The notes: generated by a model not told the origin, from the sequence alone. 64,000 nt of DNA from Parundibacterium terreum (GCF_014636315.1 NZ_BMED01000001.1:496316-560315); one strand, 5' to 3'. Shown: positions 17,748 through 27,212, counted from the first letter of the stretch. A program made the numbers and translations.

Positions 17748-18971
17748 TCAGCCGATTTCGCCAGGATCGCGGCCGACGATACGCCGGTACAGCTCAGGGT
17801 CCGTCGCGCCTTCGCTCCCTATCAATAATATCCGGCTTTGCGGATTCAGGCCCAGGCTCTGGCGCGATGCCGGATCGCAGGCAGCGGCAATGCACCCCGC
17901 CAGACCGGCAACGGCAGACTCGCCGGCGACCAGTGCAGGCCCCGCATCTCCGCTGGCCAGCATCTTCATCGCGAAGAGCGCCGAATCATCATCGACAGTC
18001 TGAAAGGCAAAAGCACCTGTCTCCAGGATGCGCCACGCCAGCGGCGAAATTTCGCCGCACGCCAGCCCGGCCATCAGGGTATCCAGCTCACCTGCTATCG
18101 CCACCGGTTTTCCTGCAACGGCGCTGCGATACAGGCAGGCAGCCTTTTCCGGCTCTACCACGATCAGTTTGGGACGGCGCTCAGCCAGGCGCTGCCAGTA
18201 GTGCGCGCAGACCGCAGCCGCCAGGCCGCCGACACCCCCTTGCACAAAGATATGCGTGGGGTGCTCGCCACCAGCCGTTTGCTGGATGACCTCTTCCACC
18301 ATCACCGTATAGCCCTGCATCACGTCGCGCGGCACATCCAGATAACCCGGATAAGACGTGTCGGAAACGACAAAATATCCCTTTTCCTCCGCATCTGCAG
18401 CAGCCTGCCTGACGGAGTCATCATAATTGCCTGCGATACGCACGACCTGCGCACCGTAAGCCTCGATCGCCCGCACGCGGCCGGCGCTGACTCCTGCATG
18501 CACATAAATAATGCAACGGCACCCATAGCGCTGCGCGCCCCAGGCCACTGAACGGCCATGATTGCCGTCGGTCGCGCAGGTGACGGTCAACTTTTCAAGC
18601 AAACCGGCATGGGAGCGATCATTCAGGTCCGCCGCGGACAAAGCTTCATTGCCGGTATGTTTCTTCAATTCCTGCAACAGCAGCCTGGCAACCGCATAGG
18701 CGCCGCCCAAAGCCTTGAAGCTACCCAATCCAAAGCGGCCGGATTCATCCTTGTACGATATGCTGGAAATGCCGATCCGGCGTGCCAGTTCAGGCAAGGC
18801 GAAAAGGGGCGTCGGGCTGTAACCGGCCCATTGCGAGATATGCCGTTCGGCATAGTCATAGGCCTGCAAGGACAGGACTTCGCGCATTTCATCGCTGTAT
18901 ATGGCGTCATCAGAAGCACAGTGCGGATTGATGAACAGTTCACTTTGGATAGCTGGAAGAGGTGCAGGCAT
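17748..18971 (-). CDS. Diaminopropionate ammonia-lyase (PLP-dependent)
   Basis: The 407-residue protein matches the DpaL/YgeX family along its length. YKDESGRFGLGSFKALGGAYAV contains the PLP lysine, CATDGNHGRSVAWGAQRYG follows, and SDTSYPGYLDVPRDVMQGYTVMVEE is the family signature. The enzyme converts 2,3-diaminopropionate to pyruvate and two ammonia. The M20 hydrolase gene lies 49 bp upstream, which suggests that an N-acylated or conjugated diamino acid is hydrolysed first and the product deaminated here. That order is inference. Confidence 0.93.
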   Translation of the reverse strand: MPAPLPAIQSELFINPHCASDDAIYSDEMREVLSLQAYDYAERHISQWAGYSPTPLFALPELARRIGISSISYKDESGRFGLGSFKALGGAYAVARLLLQELKKHTGNEALSAADLNDRSHAGLLEKLTVTCATDGNHGRSVAWGAQRYGCRCIIYVHAGVSAGRVRAIEAYGAQVVRIAGNYDDSVRQAAADAEEKGYFVVSDTSYPGYLDVPRDVMQGYTVMVEEVIQQTAGGEHPTHIFVQGGVGGLAAAVCAHYWQRLAERRPKLIVVEPEKAACLYRSAVAGKPVAIAGELDTLMAGLACGEISPLAWRILETGAFAFQTVDDDSALFAMKMLASGDAGPALVAGESAVAGLAGCIAAACDPASRQSLGLNPQSRILLIGSEGATDPELYRRIVGRDPGEIG

Positions 18972-19020
18972 AAATAGTCAGTAGTCAATCTGTAGATATC
19001 AAGAAAGCAGGAGGAAGCAA

Positions 19021-20196
19021 TCAGACTGGCAGCCGTACCCGCGCCAGTTCGGCAAAGTAGCGCGCCCCGGTTTCCAGCACTTCGTCATTGAAGTCATAGC
19101 TGGAATTGTGCAAGGGAGTGCTCCCCTGCTCCGTGTCTGCACCGTTGCCGATAAACACAAAGGCGCCGGGAACCACTTGCAGGAAAGCGCCAAAATCTTC
19201 GGAGATCATCATGGGCTGGATGTTTGCATCCACCTTGCCAACGCCTGCTATGCGGCTGGCCGCCTCTACAGCAACCGGCACGCACTGTTCCCAGTTCACT
19301 GTGGGAGCAAATTCATGCGTGTATTCAAACACGCATTCCGCGCCATGCAGGCGGCAAACGCCCTCGCTGATCTCTCGCATCCGCCTCTCCAGCAGCGCTT
19401 GCACCTCGGGCGTATAGCTGCGGGTGTCGCCCTTGATCGTTACATGCGTGGGAATGGCGTTCCGTATGCCATCGGTAAAGATCTCGGTGCATGAAATGAC
19501 CGCCGGCACTCCGGGGTCCAGATTGCGGGAAACGATGGTCTGCAGCGCAAGCACGATCTCGGAAGCGATCACAATAGGGTCTATGCCCATATGCGGCCGC
19601 GCAGCATGCGTGCCGCGCCCCTTGATGCGAATGACGAAGTTGTCTTCACTGGCCATGATGCCGCCGGTACGGGTAGCAATGTGCCCTGCCGGAATGCCCG
19701 GCATATTGTGCGCACCGTAAATCTCATCCACAGGAAAGCGCTGGAACAGGCCCTCTGCCATCATTGCCTTGGCGCCCCTGCCATGCTCTTCTGCCGGCTG
19801 GAAGATAAAGCGGACCGTGCCATTGAAATAGCGCCGTTCGCAAAGCAGCCTGGCGGCGCCCAGTATCATCGCCATATGCCCATCATGACCGCAGGCATGC
19901 ATCTTCCCTGGCGTTTTTGATGCGTATTCCCGCTGAGCAGCCTGTTCATGGATATTCAGCGCATCCATATCGGCGCGCAGCGCAATAACGCCTTTTCCTT
20001 CACCAACCGTCAGGCTGGCGACCAGGCCGGTACCCCCTATTCCGCCATGCACTTCCAGCCCCAGGCCTCGTAGTACCTCCGTTACAAATGCCGATGTGCC
20101 CACTTCCTCAAACCCGGTTTCGGGATGACGGTGCAAATGATGCCGCCATGTGACGAGTTGCTGATGCAAGGCAGGATGGTCGCTATCGGGGCGCAT
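19021..20196 (-). CDS. M20-family amidohydrolase (hippurate hydrolase/N-acyl amino acid hydrolase type)
   Basis: The ATG at 20196 has AAAGGAA 5 nt upstream and is preferred over a TTG at 20220. The 391-residue protein shows the M20D pattern: HRHPETGFEEVGTS, ADMDAL, MHACGHDGHMAMILGAA (metal-binding Cys/His), FIFQPAEEHGRGAKAM (catalytic Glu pair) and EDFGAFLQVVPGAFVFIGNG near the end. It is a cytoplasmic metal-dependent deacylase of N-acyl amino acids. It begins the operon that continues with diaminopropionate ammonia-lyase and a class II aldolase. Confidence 0.92.
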   Translation of the reverse strand: MRPDSDHPALHQQLVTWRHHLHRHPETGFEEVGTSAFVTEVLRGLGLEVHGGIGGTGLVASLTVGEGKGVIALRADMDALNIHEQAAQREYASKTPGKMHACGHDGHMAMILGAARLLCERRYFNGTVRFIFQPAEEHGRGAKAMMAEGLFQRFPVDEIYGAHNMPGIPAGHIATRTGGIMASEDNFVIRIKGRGTHAARPHMGIDPIVIASEIVLALQTIVSRNLDPGVPAVISCTEIFTDGIRNAIPTHVTIKGDTRSYTPEVQALLERRMREISEGVCRLHGAECVFEYTHEFAPTVNWEQCVPVAVEAASRIAGVGKVDANIQPMMISEDFGAFLQVVPGAFVFIGNGADTEQGSTPLHNSSYDFNDEVLETGARYFAELARVRLPV

Positions 20197-20236
20197 GGAA
20201 ATTCCTTTACGAGATTGCAATATCCCCAGTATAGGG

Positions 20237-20252
20237 AGTTACTGCGGTAACT
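20237..20252. promoter_or_regulatory. Perfect inverted repeat upstream of the M20 hydrolase operon
   Basis: AGTTAC and GTAACT are separated by TGCG, 41 bp before the M20 start codon. It sits between divergent genes and may be an operator. No dedicated regulator gene adjoins it. Confidence 0.35.
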
Positions 20253-20522
20253 TTTTCCGATATCTAGGATGAATTCGGGAATTTTTTTCACTTATCGCGC
20301 AAAAAATGGGGAATTGCTGAAAATGCGCAATCGCTTGAGCGGCAGATACCTGAATTAGGCCTTCTCCCTCCCTTTATATTGCAGCCGCCATCCCCACCTA
20401 TCGACAAAGAAACCGGTCATCAAATTATTGATGTACTGGCATTTTGTACGCCCCGATACGCGCAAAATGGATTGCCTTTATCATCTGGCATCGCTCCACA
20501 GCTCCATATTCAAGGAATACGC

Positions 20523-21551
20523 ATGATCCCCTTTTCCGTTTTAGATTTGTCGCCAATTAACCAGGGCGCAACCGCCGGTGATGCCTTTCGCAACACCCTG
20601 AGACTGGCGCAGCAGGCAGAGCAATACGGCTACCAGCGCTTCTGGCTGGCAGAGCACCACAATATGAAAGGTATTGCCAGCGCGGCGACCTCCATCGTTA
20701 TCGCCCATGTTGCCGGCGGTACCAAAACCATACGGGTAGGTTCCGGTGGCATCATGTTGCCCAACCATGCACCGCTGGTGATTGCCGAACAGTTCGGTAC
20801 GCTGGAATCCTTGTATCCGGGCCGCATAGACCTGGGCCTGGGCCGTGCACCGGGGACAGACCGTGCGACCATGCGCGCACTGAGGCGCGATATGGCAGCC
20901 AGCGCAGATCAGTTTCCACAGGATGTGCAGGAGTTGCAGGCTTATTTTGAGCCGGCTGAAACCGGCCAAATGATACGTGCGGTGCCGGGAGCCGGCTTGC
21001 GCGTGCCGCTGTGGCTGCTGGGTTCCAGCCTGTTCAGCGCGCAGTTGGCAGCAATGCTGGGCTTGCCGTTTGCCTTTGCATCGCATTTTGCGCCGGACCA
21101 GATGATGCAGGCCTTGCAGATCTACCGCAGCCGCTTTGAGCCGTCTGCGCAATTGCAAAAGCCGCATGCCATGCTGACCATCAATGTGCTGGCAGCAGAT
21201 ACCGATGAAGAAGCACGCCACCAGTTTACATCGCAGCAACAAGCCTTCGTCAATCACCAGCGCGGCACGCCGGGCCAAGTGCCGCCGCCTATCGACGACT
21301 TCAATAGCTATGCATCACCGGTAGAGAGAGCAGGCGTTGATCATACCTTGGGCCAATCCATTGTTGGCTCGGCAGCGACGGTCGAGAACAAGCTGAGGGA
21401 ATTCCTGGCGCGCACGCAGCCGGATGAACTGATGGTGACCGCGCATATCTTTGACCAGCAAACCCGCCTGCACTCTCTGAAACTGATCGCAGAGATACGC
21501 GACCGTATCAATGCGTCTGCATCTCCGGCACAGGCATTGAGCAAGTTATAA
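20523..21551 (+). CDS. LLM-class flavin-dependent oxidoreductase (luciferase-like monooxygenase)
   Basis: The start was set at [15 protein letters not shown], with AAGGAA upstream. The 342-residue product has the bacterial-luciferase fold: [74 protein letters not shown] and a C-terminal [16 protein letters not shown]. It uses reduced FMN, probably supplied in trans. The physiological substrate is unknown for this subgroup, which has a characteristic FSVLDLSP start. It is convergent with the osmC-like gene. Confidence 0.93.
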   Translation: MIPFSVLDLSPINQGATAGDAFRNTLRLAQQAEQYGYQRFWLAEHHNMKGIASAATSIVIAHVAGGTKTIRVGSGGIMLPNHAPLVIAEQFGTLESLYPGRIDLGLGRAPGTDRATMRALRRDMAASADQFPQDVQELQAYFEPAETGQMIRAVPGAGLRVPLWLLGSSLFSAQLAAMLGLPFAFASHFAPDQMMQALQIYRSRFEPSAQLQKPHAMLTINVLAADTDEEARHQFTSQQQAFVNHQRGTPGQVPPPIDDFNSYASPVERAGVDHTLGQSIVGSAATVENKLREFLARTQPDELMVTAHIFDQQTRLHSLKLIAEIRDRINASASPAQALSKL

Positions 21552-21588
21552 ACGTTGAACAGGCTGGGCCTGCTTAGCATAAACAGGC

Positions 21589-22017
21589 TTAATAGGCTTC
21601 CAGCTTGGCTGTCAGTGTGATCTTTGCATTCAGCAATTTGGATACCGGGCAGCCTTCTTTTGCTTTCCGGGTCGCTTCCTCAAAGGCCTTCTGATCGGCA
21701 CCGGGTATCCTGGCCTGCAAATCCAGGTGTACGGCGGTGATGGTGAAACCGCCGTCAATTTTTTCCAGCGTGACTGCGGCTGTCGTTTTCAGGCTGTCCG
21801 CAGTCATGCCCAGTTCACCTAGCTGTGCAGACACCGCCATCGTAAAGCAGCCAGCATGGGCCGCGCCTATCAATTCTTCAGGGTTGGTGCCTGGCCCGTC
21901 TTCAAAACGGGTATTGAAACCGTATTGTGCATCCTGCAATATACCGCTCTGTGTAGATATCTTTCCCTTGCCTTCTTTCAGGCTGCCCGACCAGGCTGCG
22001 GATGCTGTGCGTTTCAT
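21589..22017 (-). CDS. osmC: OsmC-family peroxiredoxin
   Basis: The 142-residue protein aligns with OsmC: a KRTASAAWSGSLKEGKG start, NPEELIGAAHAGCFTMAVSAQL with the peroxidatic cysteine, and EATRKAKEGCPVSKLLNAKITLTA with the resolving cysteine. OsmC reduces organic hydroperoxides in the cytoplasm. A GGAGA site precedes the ATG. It is monocistronic and divergent from nothing close, with about 140 bp of free upstream sequence containing no obvious known operator. Confidence 0.94.
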   Translation of the reverse strand: MKRTASAAWSGSLKEGKGKISTQSGILQDAQYGFNTRFEDGPGTNPEELIGAAHAGCFTMAVSAQLGELGMTADSLKTTAAVTLEKIDGGFTITAVHLDLQARIPGADQKAFEEATRKAKEGCPVSKLLNAKITLTAKLEAY

Positions 22018-22156
22018 CAGATGTCTCCTTATGCCATATTGTGCATATACAGCGAAGACATCAGCATGCGCGCAGCCCTGTCACAGGTATGTGCGCTGGC
22101 GAACTTAACACAAACGCGCTACAGCTCAGTGTGCACAGCATGTACGAGAGCAGGTG

Positions 22157-22636
22157 CTAATCGAGCTTCAAAACCAGTTGCGGCCGTACGCGGCTGGCAT
22201 CGCCCTCAATCGGCGCGGCGATCTCGCCCACTTTCTGCGCTCCGCAGGCGATATAGAAATCCAAGGCATAAGGATCGGCATCAATATTGATTTGCCGCGA
22301 CTCCAGCCGCCTGGCTACATTGCATGCGTGCGCAAACAACGCCCGCCCTTGCCCCTGTCGCATATATTCGGGCGCAATCCACAGATGCTCAAGCTGGCTG
22401 GCAGGTGTGGCGGAAGATGCATCGGCAAACGCTATGCTCAGCACATAAAATCCGGCAATCTCCCTATCCAGTTCCATCACATAGGCATGCGTCTCGGCCA
22501 GCATTTGCGGAGAAATATGTAAATCATCACGCCACTTTTCCATCTGCTCTGCGCTATAGCCCCAATGCTGCTTGGACTGCATCGCCAGAGCGCTCATAGC
22601 AGGCGCATCGGCGGCAACTGCTTTACGGATACCCAT
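22157..22636 (-). CDS. GNAT-family N-acetyltransferase
   Basis: The 159-residue product from the ATG at 22636 (GAGAGG upstream) has a GNAT core: IAGFYVLSI on beta-4, then HLWIAPEYMRQGQGRALFAHACNVAR with the Q/RxxGxG/A acetyl-CoA loop, and a C-terminal LDFYIACGAQKVGE. A GTG at 22660 would overlap the end of the nitronate monooxygenase gene. Either start leaves the pair close enough to be cotranscribed. Acceptor substrate is unknown. Confidence 0.88.
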   Translation of the reverse strand: MGIRKAVAADAPAMSALAMQSKQHWGYSAEQMEKWRDDLHISPQMLAETHAYVMELDREIAGFYVLSIAFADASSATPASQLEHLWIAPEYMRQGQGRALFAHACNVARRLESRQINIDADPYALDFYIACGAQKVGEIAAPIEGDASRVRPQLVLKLD

Positions 22637-22649
22637 AAGCAAAACCTCT

Positions 22650-23741
22650 CTATCGCGCACTCAGCAAGGCTTGCGCGTCGTCCCACAGCTTTTGAACGAT
22701 CTGCGCTGCCGGCTCTGCCTTTGCCATCGCAGCAGCCTGTCCGGCCCAGGCTTGCATGCGCTGTATATCGCCGGCTTTTACAGCGTCGGTCCGCATTGCT
22801 GCCGTCAGCGCGCGCTGCACCGGATATGGCGCTGGTGCGGGTGCACCGGGCGCGGTTGCCGCCTTTACATAATCGGTGGCAATGCTGCGCCCCGTGCGAC
22901 CGCTGAACGCGCGGCTAAGCGTGGTTTGTTCCGGCATCGTATGTGCCAGCGCATCGGCCCAGGCTTTAACTATCTTTGCTTCCGGCGTGCGCAGGAAGCC
23001 GGTGCCTATCTGCACTGCGCTGGCGCCAAGCATCAGCGCGGCTGCAACCCCGCGCGCGTCGCCTATTCCGCCAGTGGCAACCACCGGGATACTGACCGCA
23101 TCGACCACTGCGGGCAGCAAGGCAAACAGGCCCACCTGCTGCGCCTCCGCCAGGCTGGCGTCGAAACAGCCGCGATGGCCGCCGGCCTCCATCCCCTGCG
23201 CTACCACGGCATCTGCTCCGGCTGCTTCCGCAGCTTTCGCTTCGGCCACGGTGGAAATATTGGCAAACCAGCGTATGCCGCGGGCTTTCAATTTTTGTAC
23301 AAATTCGGGAGGATACAAGCCCATCACCGAAGACACGATGGGCGGATTGGCAGCGAGCAGCGCCTCACACTGCGCAGCAAAGTCGGGGGGCCTGCTGTCG
23401 GCAGCCTGCGGCGGCACCGCTGGTCCCCAGTTTTCCAGGAAGCTGCGCAGTTGAGCCTCGTGCTCCGCATCCCTTTTCGGCTCTGGATCCGGCATCCACA
23501 GGTTAAGCTGGAACACTCCCTTGGTATTGGCACGCACTTCGGCCACCCAGGCAGCGATTTCCTCCGGCTGCATCAGCAAGGCGCCGCAAGCCCCCAGGCC
23601 ACCGGCCTCGGCAACGGCGATTGACAGTGAGGCAGGACATGCACCCGCCATAGGGCCCAGCAGTATGGGCAGGCGCAACTGAAAGCGCTGGCAAAATTCC
23701 TGGACACGGGTATGAAGTGCTGAAGGCATGGCATTAGGCAT
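22650..23741 (-). CDS. Nitronate monooxygenase family FMN enzyme
   Basis: The 363-residue TIM-barrel protein has the NMO signatures: PILLGPMAGACPASLSIAVAEAGGLGACGALL near the N-terminus, ADAVVAQGMEAGGHRG for flavin phosphate contact, and IPVVATGGIGDARGVAAALMLGASAVQIGTGFL. It probably oxidises alkyl nitronates such as propionate-3-nitronate, although related sequences include other FMN oxidoreductases. AGGAT precedes the ATG. A GNAT gene follows with overlap or near-overlap. Confidence 0.92.
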   Translation of the reverse strand: MPNAMPSALHTRVQEFCQRFQLRLPILLGPMAGACPASLSIAVAEAGGLGACGALLMQPEEIAAWVAEVRANTKGVFQLNLWMPDPEPKRDAEHEAQLRSFLENWGPAVPPQAADSRPPDFAAQCEALLAANPPIVSSVMGLYPPEFVQKLKARGIRWFANISTVAEAKAAEAAGADAVVAQGMEAGGHRGCFDASLAEAQQVGLFALLPAVVDAVSIPVVATGGIGDARGVAAALMLGASAVQIGTGFLRTPEAKIVKAWADALAHTMPEQTTLSRAFSGRTGRSIATDYVKAATAPGAPAPAPYPVQRALTAAMRTDAVKAGDIQRMQAWAGQAAAMAKAEPAAQIVQKLWDDAQALLSAR

Positions 23742-23802
23742 GACAGATCCTGTAGATAAGGGAATTGTCGTGCCAGTTTAACATCATGCCATTATGGCTG
23801 CT

Positions 23803-24411
23803 TTACCCTTGAGGCACGGGGCCTGCGGCTGTTTTTGATACCGGCAGCAATTGATCCACAGTCTGCTCCGTCACAGTCACCAATGCGCCTACACCGATAC
23901 GGTCGAATAGTTCGGCAACATCGGCCGAGCGCATGCGTATGCATCCATAGCTTGCTGGATTACCCAGCAAGCTCTCCTGCGGAGTGCCATGGATATAAAT
24001 GAAACGCGGGTAGGCATTTTTATTTTGCTCTTCCAGTCCGCGCAGCCACAGGATGCGGGTAACTACCGGATCGCGCCCGGGCGCATCCGGCCCGACAATT
24101 TCCCCGGTCGGTTTGCGGTCCTTGAATACCGTGCCTGTGGCTGAGCCCGCACCGATTTTCTCGGCAACCTCCATCTTTCCGCCAGGGGTCTTGTAGCTGT
24201 CGGGGGTATCGCCTATGCCTTTTTTGGCAGTGGAAATCGTATAAGTTGCAACGGCTGTGCCATTTTCCAGCAGTATCATTTTCTGGTCGGGCACAGAGAC
24301 AATCAATTGGTGCCGGGTATCCAGGGCTGTCAAAGTACTGCAGGCAGTCTGTGTCAGCAACAGCAGGACAACTGCAATAGATGTCCAGGTCATATTGGCG
24401 ATGCGTTTCAT
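23803..24411 (-). CDS. L,D-transpeptidase (YkuD domain), lipoprotein-like
   Basis: The start was set at MKRIANMTWT, with GGAGG upstream; the 202-residue product has a signal peptide with Cys24 in LLTQTAC, a loose lipobox. The YkuD catalytic box is HGTPQESLLGNPASYGCIRM, with H141, S154, C157 and R159. Such enzymes cross-link peptidoglycan stem peptides or attach proteins to them in the periplasm. The gene diverges from murQ across 272 bp, linking wall remodelling and recycling. Confidence 0.92.
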   Translation of the reverse strand: MKRIANMTWTSIAVVLLLLTQTACSTLTALDTRHQLIVSVPDQKMILLENGTAVATYTISTAKKGIGDTPDSYKTPGGKMEVAEKIGAGSATGTVFKDRKPTGEIVGPDAPGRDPVVTRILWLRGLEEQNKNAYPRFIYIHGTPQESLLGNPASYGCIRMRSADVAELFDRIGVGALVTVTEQTVDQLLPVSKTAAGPVPQG

Positions 24412-24683
24412 TTTAATTCCCTCCAGGTTGGCACCCAGCCTAGCCATAGCAATGCCATATGACAAATAATTCTTCGCCGATGTCGCATTACCTCAGGTTA
24501 TGGCGTGCAGACTAGCTTTCATTTGTCCGCAGATGGTCTACCCTGTACATTATTCCCGACAACACTATTGAAAAGATTGCTGCGATTGCCTTTGCCAAAG
24601 CCGGTGCCATAGCATATATGGCCACAGCTTTGCCTGATGTGAATGCAAGTACGCGGCAAGCTTACAAGCGCCGGAGAATCACC

Positions 24684-25565
24684 ATGCTAAATACTGAAAC
24701 CCCCAACAATCAGCATACTGAGCTGGACCAATATACGACGGAAGCACTGGTCGACGCCTTTATCAATGATCAGACAGAGGCCGTGAATGCCGCCCGCGCA
24801 GCCGGCCCGCAGATCGCCGCTGCTGTGGATGCAGCTTTGCCGCGCATACAGCAAGGCGGCAGGCTGATCTATGTCGGTGCAGGTACATCCGGACGGCTGG
24901 GCGTACTGGATAGCGTGGAGCTTCCGCCTACCTTTTCATGGCCCAGGGAGCGCGCTGTGGCATTGCTGGCAGGCGGCCCATCTGCGATGTTTGAAGCAGT
25001 GGAAGGCGCGGAAGACGATACGGGCCTGGGCCTGGAAGATATCAAGAGCCTGAAGGTCGGCCCGCTGGATGTGGTACTGCTGCTGGCAGCTTCCGGCGCC
25101 ACTCCGTATGTGATGGGTGCGCTATACGCGGCAAAATGCGTCGGCGCCTTGACAATAGGTTTTGCGAATAACCCGGACGCTCCTGTCAGTACCGCTGCCG
25201 ACGTAGGCATTACGCTGGATACAGGTTCGGAAATCATCTCCGGCAGCACCCGCCTGAAAGCTGGTACCTCGCAAAAAATCGCACTGAATACGTTTTCCAG
25301 TAGCCTGATGGTCAGGCTGAACAAGGTTTACGGCAACCTGATGGTAGACATGAAGGCGACCAACGCCAAGCTGCTGAAGCGCACAATTGCATTGACAGTG
25401 CACGCAACCGGCGCCGACGAAGCAACGGCGGAGCGTACCTTGTCCGCATGCGAACATCATGTCAAGGTAGCCATAGTCGCCATCAAAAAACAGATAGACG
25501 TAAGGCAGGCCAAGACACTGCTGGACCAGGTGGACGGCAATGTCCATCAGGCCTTGCAACGATAA
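24684..25565 (+). CDS. murQ: N-acetylmuramic acid 6-phosphate etherase
   Basis: The 293-residue product from the ATG at 24684 (GGAGA upstream) matches MurQ: QTEAVNAARAAGPQIAAAVDA, then the SIS-domain motif LIYVGAGTSGRLGVLDSVELPPTF, VVLLLAASGATPYVMGAL, IISGSTRLKAGTSQKIALN and a conserved C-terminal tail. MurQ removes the lactyl ether from MurNAc-6-phosphate to give GlcNAc-6-phosphate in cytoplasmic murein recycling. No phosphotransferase permease MurP is adjacent. The feedstock therefore more likely comes from anhydro-MurNAc or sugar kinases, such as the one at 47262-48227. Confidence 0.96.
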   Translation: MLNTETPNNQHTELDQYTTEALVDAFINDQTEAVNAARAAGPQIAAAVDAALPRIQQGGRLIYVGAGTSGRLGVLDSVELPPTFSWPRERAVALLAGGPSAMFEAVEGAEDDTGLGLEDIKSLKVGPLDVVLLLAASGATPYVMGALYAAKCVGALTIGFANNPDAPVSTAADVGITLDTGSEIISGSTRLKAGTSQKIALNTFSSSLMVRLNKVYGNLMVDMKATNAKLLKRTIALTVHATGADEATAERTLSACEHHVKVAIVAIKKQIDVRQAKTLLDQVDGNVHQALQR

Positions 25566-25737
25566 TGCAAAATGCAGCCCGGCTTACCCACACAAGATGT
25601 TAACAAGACTGTGGATAAGCCTTACCGCAAGCGGGCAGGTATCTGATTTGTAAGGAAATTTTTTTCGCGCCTAAAATTTAGGCACAATACTTTTCTGCGC
25701 ATCACTATTCTGGCGTCTGACGCGTTAAAATTACTGA

Positions 25738-25774
25738 TTGAAGCTGATTTTAAGCTGATTTGAAGCTGAATTGA
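25738..25774. repeat. Three 11-bp direct repeats upstream of a LysR gene
   Basis: Units GAAGCTGATT (25740), TAAGCTGATT (25751) and GAAGCTGAAT (25762) recur every 11 bp, close to one helical turn. They lie 16-52 bp before the LysR start codon, so they may bind a regulator on one face of the DNA. Confidence 0.55.
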
Positions 25775-25789
25775 GATAGGTAAGCCAGA

Positions 25790-26698
25790 ATGCGATTGCG
25801 TCACATAGAAGTTTTCCACGCCATCATGCAGGCAGGCACCATCAGCGGTGCCGCCCAATTGCTGAGTATTTCCCAACCCGCCGCCACCAAAGTCTTGCAG
25901 CATTGCGAAATGCAATTGGGCCTGACGCTGTTTGAGCGTATCAAGGGCAAACTGCACCCGACCCCCGAAGCGCGCAAACTGTTCGCAGAAGTAGATCGCC
26001 TGAACCGCGACCTGCAATCGGTGCGCAGGTTGGCCAATAACCTGAAGAATCATCCGGACGAAGCGGTACGCCTTGCCTCCACCCCTACCCTGTCCATCAC
26101 CGTGGTGCCGTCGGCACTCGCCGCCTGGCGCAGCAAGTTTGCCAATGTGCATTGCAATCTCGCCACGCACCATACCAGCGATATCGTTAATGCCCTATTG
26201 TTGGGAGATGTGGATTTTGCCCTGTCGCTGTATGACCCGCTACATCCGAATATCGCATCGGAATCGCTGGTGCAAGGCGGCATGACGACCATCGCCCCTT
26301 TAGGCACCTGGTCTTCCAAGCTGGACAATACCGCGCTGCCTATCGCCGACCTGCCGAAAAACCTGATCGCGCTGGATCTGGACGACCATCTGGTCAGCCG
26401 CGTGATGGACGCCTGCGAAGAACAAGGCCTGAGCTTTACCTCCCACACCGTCGTGCAAACCTACCTGCTGGCAAGAACGCTGGTGGAACACGGCGCCGGC
26501 GCTGCCGTGATCGACCCATTCACCGCGGCAACCGCCGACCATAGCAAGGTGCAATGCCGTCCGCTGGTGCCTGTCGTTCCCGTCAATCTGTATCTGCTGA
26601 CAGTGAAAGCAACGCCGCTGTCGCGCTCTGCGCGGGCGTTTGTGCAATGTATCCGAGAATCGGCTGCCGAGTGTATCGCAAGGACGACTGCGGCATAG
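25790..26698 (+). CDS. LysR-family transcriptional regulator
   Basis: The 302-residue protein has an MRLRHIEVFHAIMQAGTISGAAQLL helix-turn-helix, SQPAATKVLQHCEMQLGLTLFERIKGKLHPT, and an effector domain with VRLASTPTLSITVVPSALAAW and VDFALSLYD. The ISQPAATKVLQ wording is typical of the NocR/OccR-like branch, which often controls amino acid or opine genes. It follows murQ by 224 bp and carries phased repeats in its upstream region. Whether it regulates murQ or the downstream wall genes is not shown. Confidence 0.9.
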   Translation: MRLRHIEVFHAIMQAGTISGAAQLLSISQPAATKVLQHCEMQLGLTLFERIKGKLHPTPEARKLFAEVDRLNRDLQSVRRLANNLKNHPDEAVRLASTPTLSITVVPSALAAWRSKFANVHCNLATHHTSDIVNALLLGDVDFALSLYDPLHPNIASESLVQGGMTTIAPLGTWSSKLDNTALPIADLPKNLIALDLDDHLVSRVMDACEEQGLSFTSHTVVQTYLLARTLVEHGAGAAVIDPFTAATADHSKVQCRPLVPVVPVNLYLLTVKATPLSRSARAFVQCIRESAAECIARTTAA

Positions 26699-26760
26699 GA
26701 CTTGGCGGCGCGCACCGTTTTTTGGCTCGGGCTTTTGCCGAATTTGCTGGTTGATATTGG

Positions 26761-27212
26761 GATTGCTGGCCGGGGGTAGCCCGGCGGCTACTTACCTTCT
26801 TTGCCTCGCCAAAGAAGGTAAGCCAAGAAAGGCGAGGCTCCGAGCGGTTGAAAGTCAAAAACAAGGTCAAAAACCAAATCAAAAACAACGGCAACCAGGC
26901 TTTCTAAATTTTGCAGAAAACGAATCTGCAAAATTCAGCAGCCTGATTTTGATGTTCGGGGTTGGGTTTGTTTTTGATGTTAATCCGCTGGGGACGTAGC
27001 ATTTTGTGCGTTACGGAAAATGGATCAGAAACAGACGTTGTTTGAGCCGCAGGCGAGTTTCGTCTGTTTCCCATTTTTTGTAATGCAGCAAAATGTGATG
27101 GCGCCACGCGCCATCACCCGAAGGGCAAGTCTGCGGTCGCCTTTCTTTGCTTACTCTTCTTTGGCGAAGCAAAGAAAGTAAGTAGCTGCCGGGCCACCCC
27201 CGGCCAGCAATC
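26761..27212. repeat. 452-bp intergenic element with about 75-bp imperfect terminal inverted repeats
   Basis: The left arm (26761-26834, starting GATTGCTGGCCGGGGG) and the right arm (27138-27212, ending CCCCCGGCCAGCAATC) are reverse complements with roughly 85% identity by eye. The interior holds nested hairpins: an 11-bp perfect stem at 26907-26917/26925-26935, and AAACAGACG (27029-27037) with CGTCTGTTT (27061-27069), flanked by AAAATGG and CCATTTT. No transposase is encoded. The arms contain TTTCTTTGC...GCCAAAGAA sequence that I recall as a dispersed betaproteobacterial repeat. It may be a MITE-like or RNA-structure element. It fills the gap 26699-27259. Confidence 0.75.

Noticed and set aside
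20541..21278. 245-codon minus-strand ORF inside the LLM oxidoreductase gene
   Set aside because: Antisense to a firm gene and of shadow-type composition.
22572..23624. 350-codon plus-strand ORF opposite the nitronate monooxygenase gene
   Set aside because: It is antisense to a gene with clear family motifs, has a Cys/Arg/His-rich composition typical of GC-rich shadow frames, and lacks a ribosome-binding site.
26640..26999. 119-codon ORF running from the LysR end into the repeat element
   Set aside because: It starts inside the LysR gene in another frame and continues into non-coding repeat sequence.
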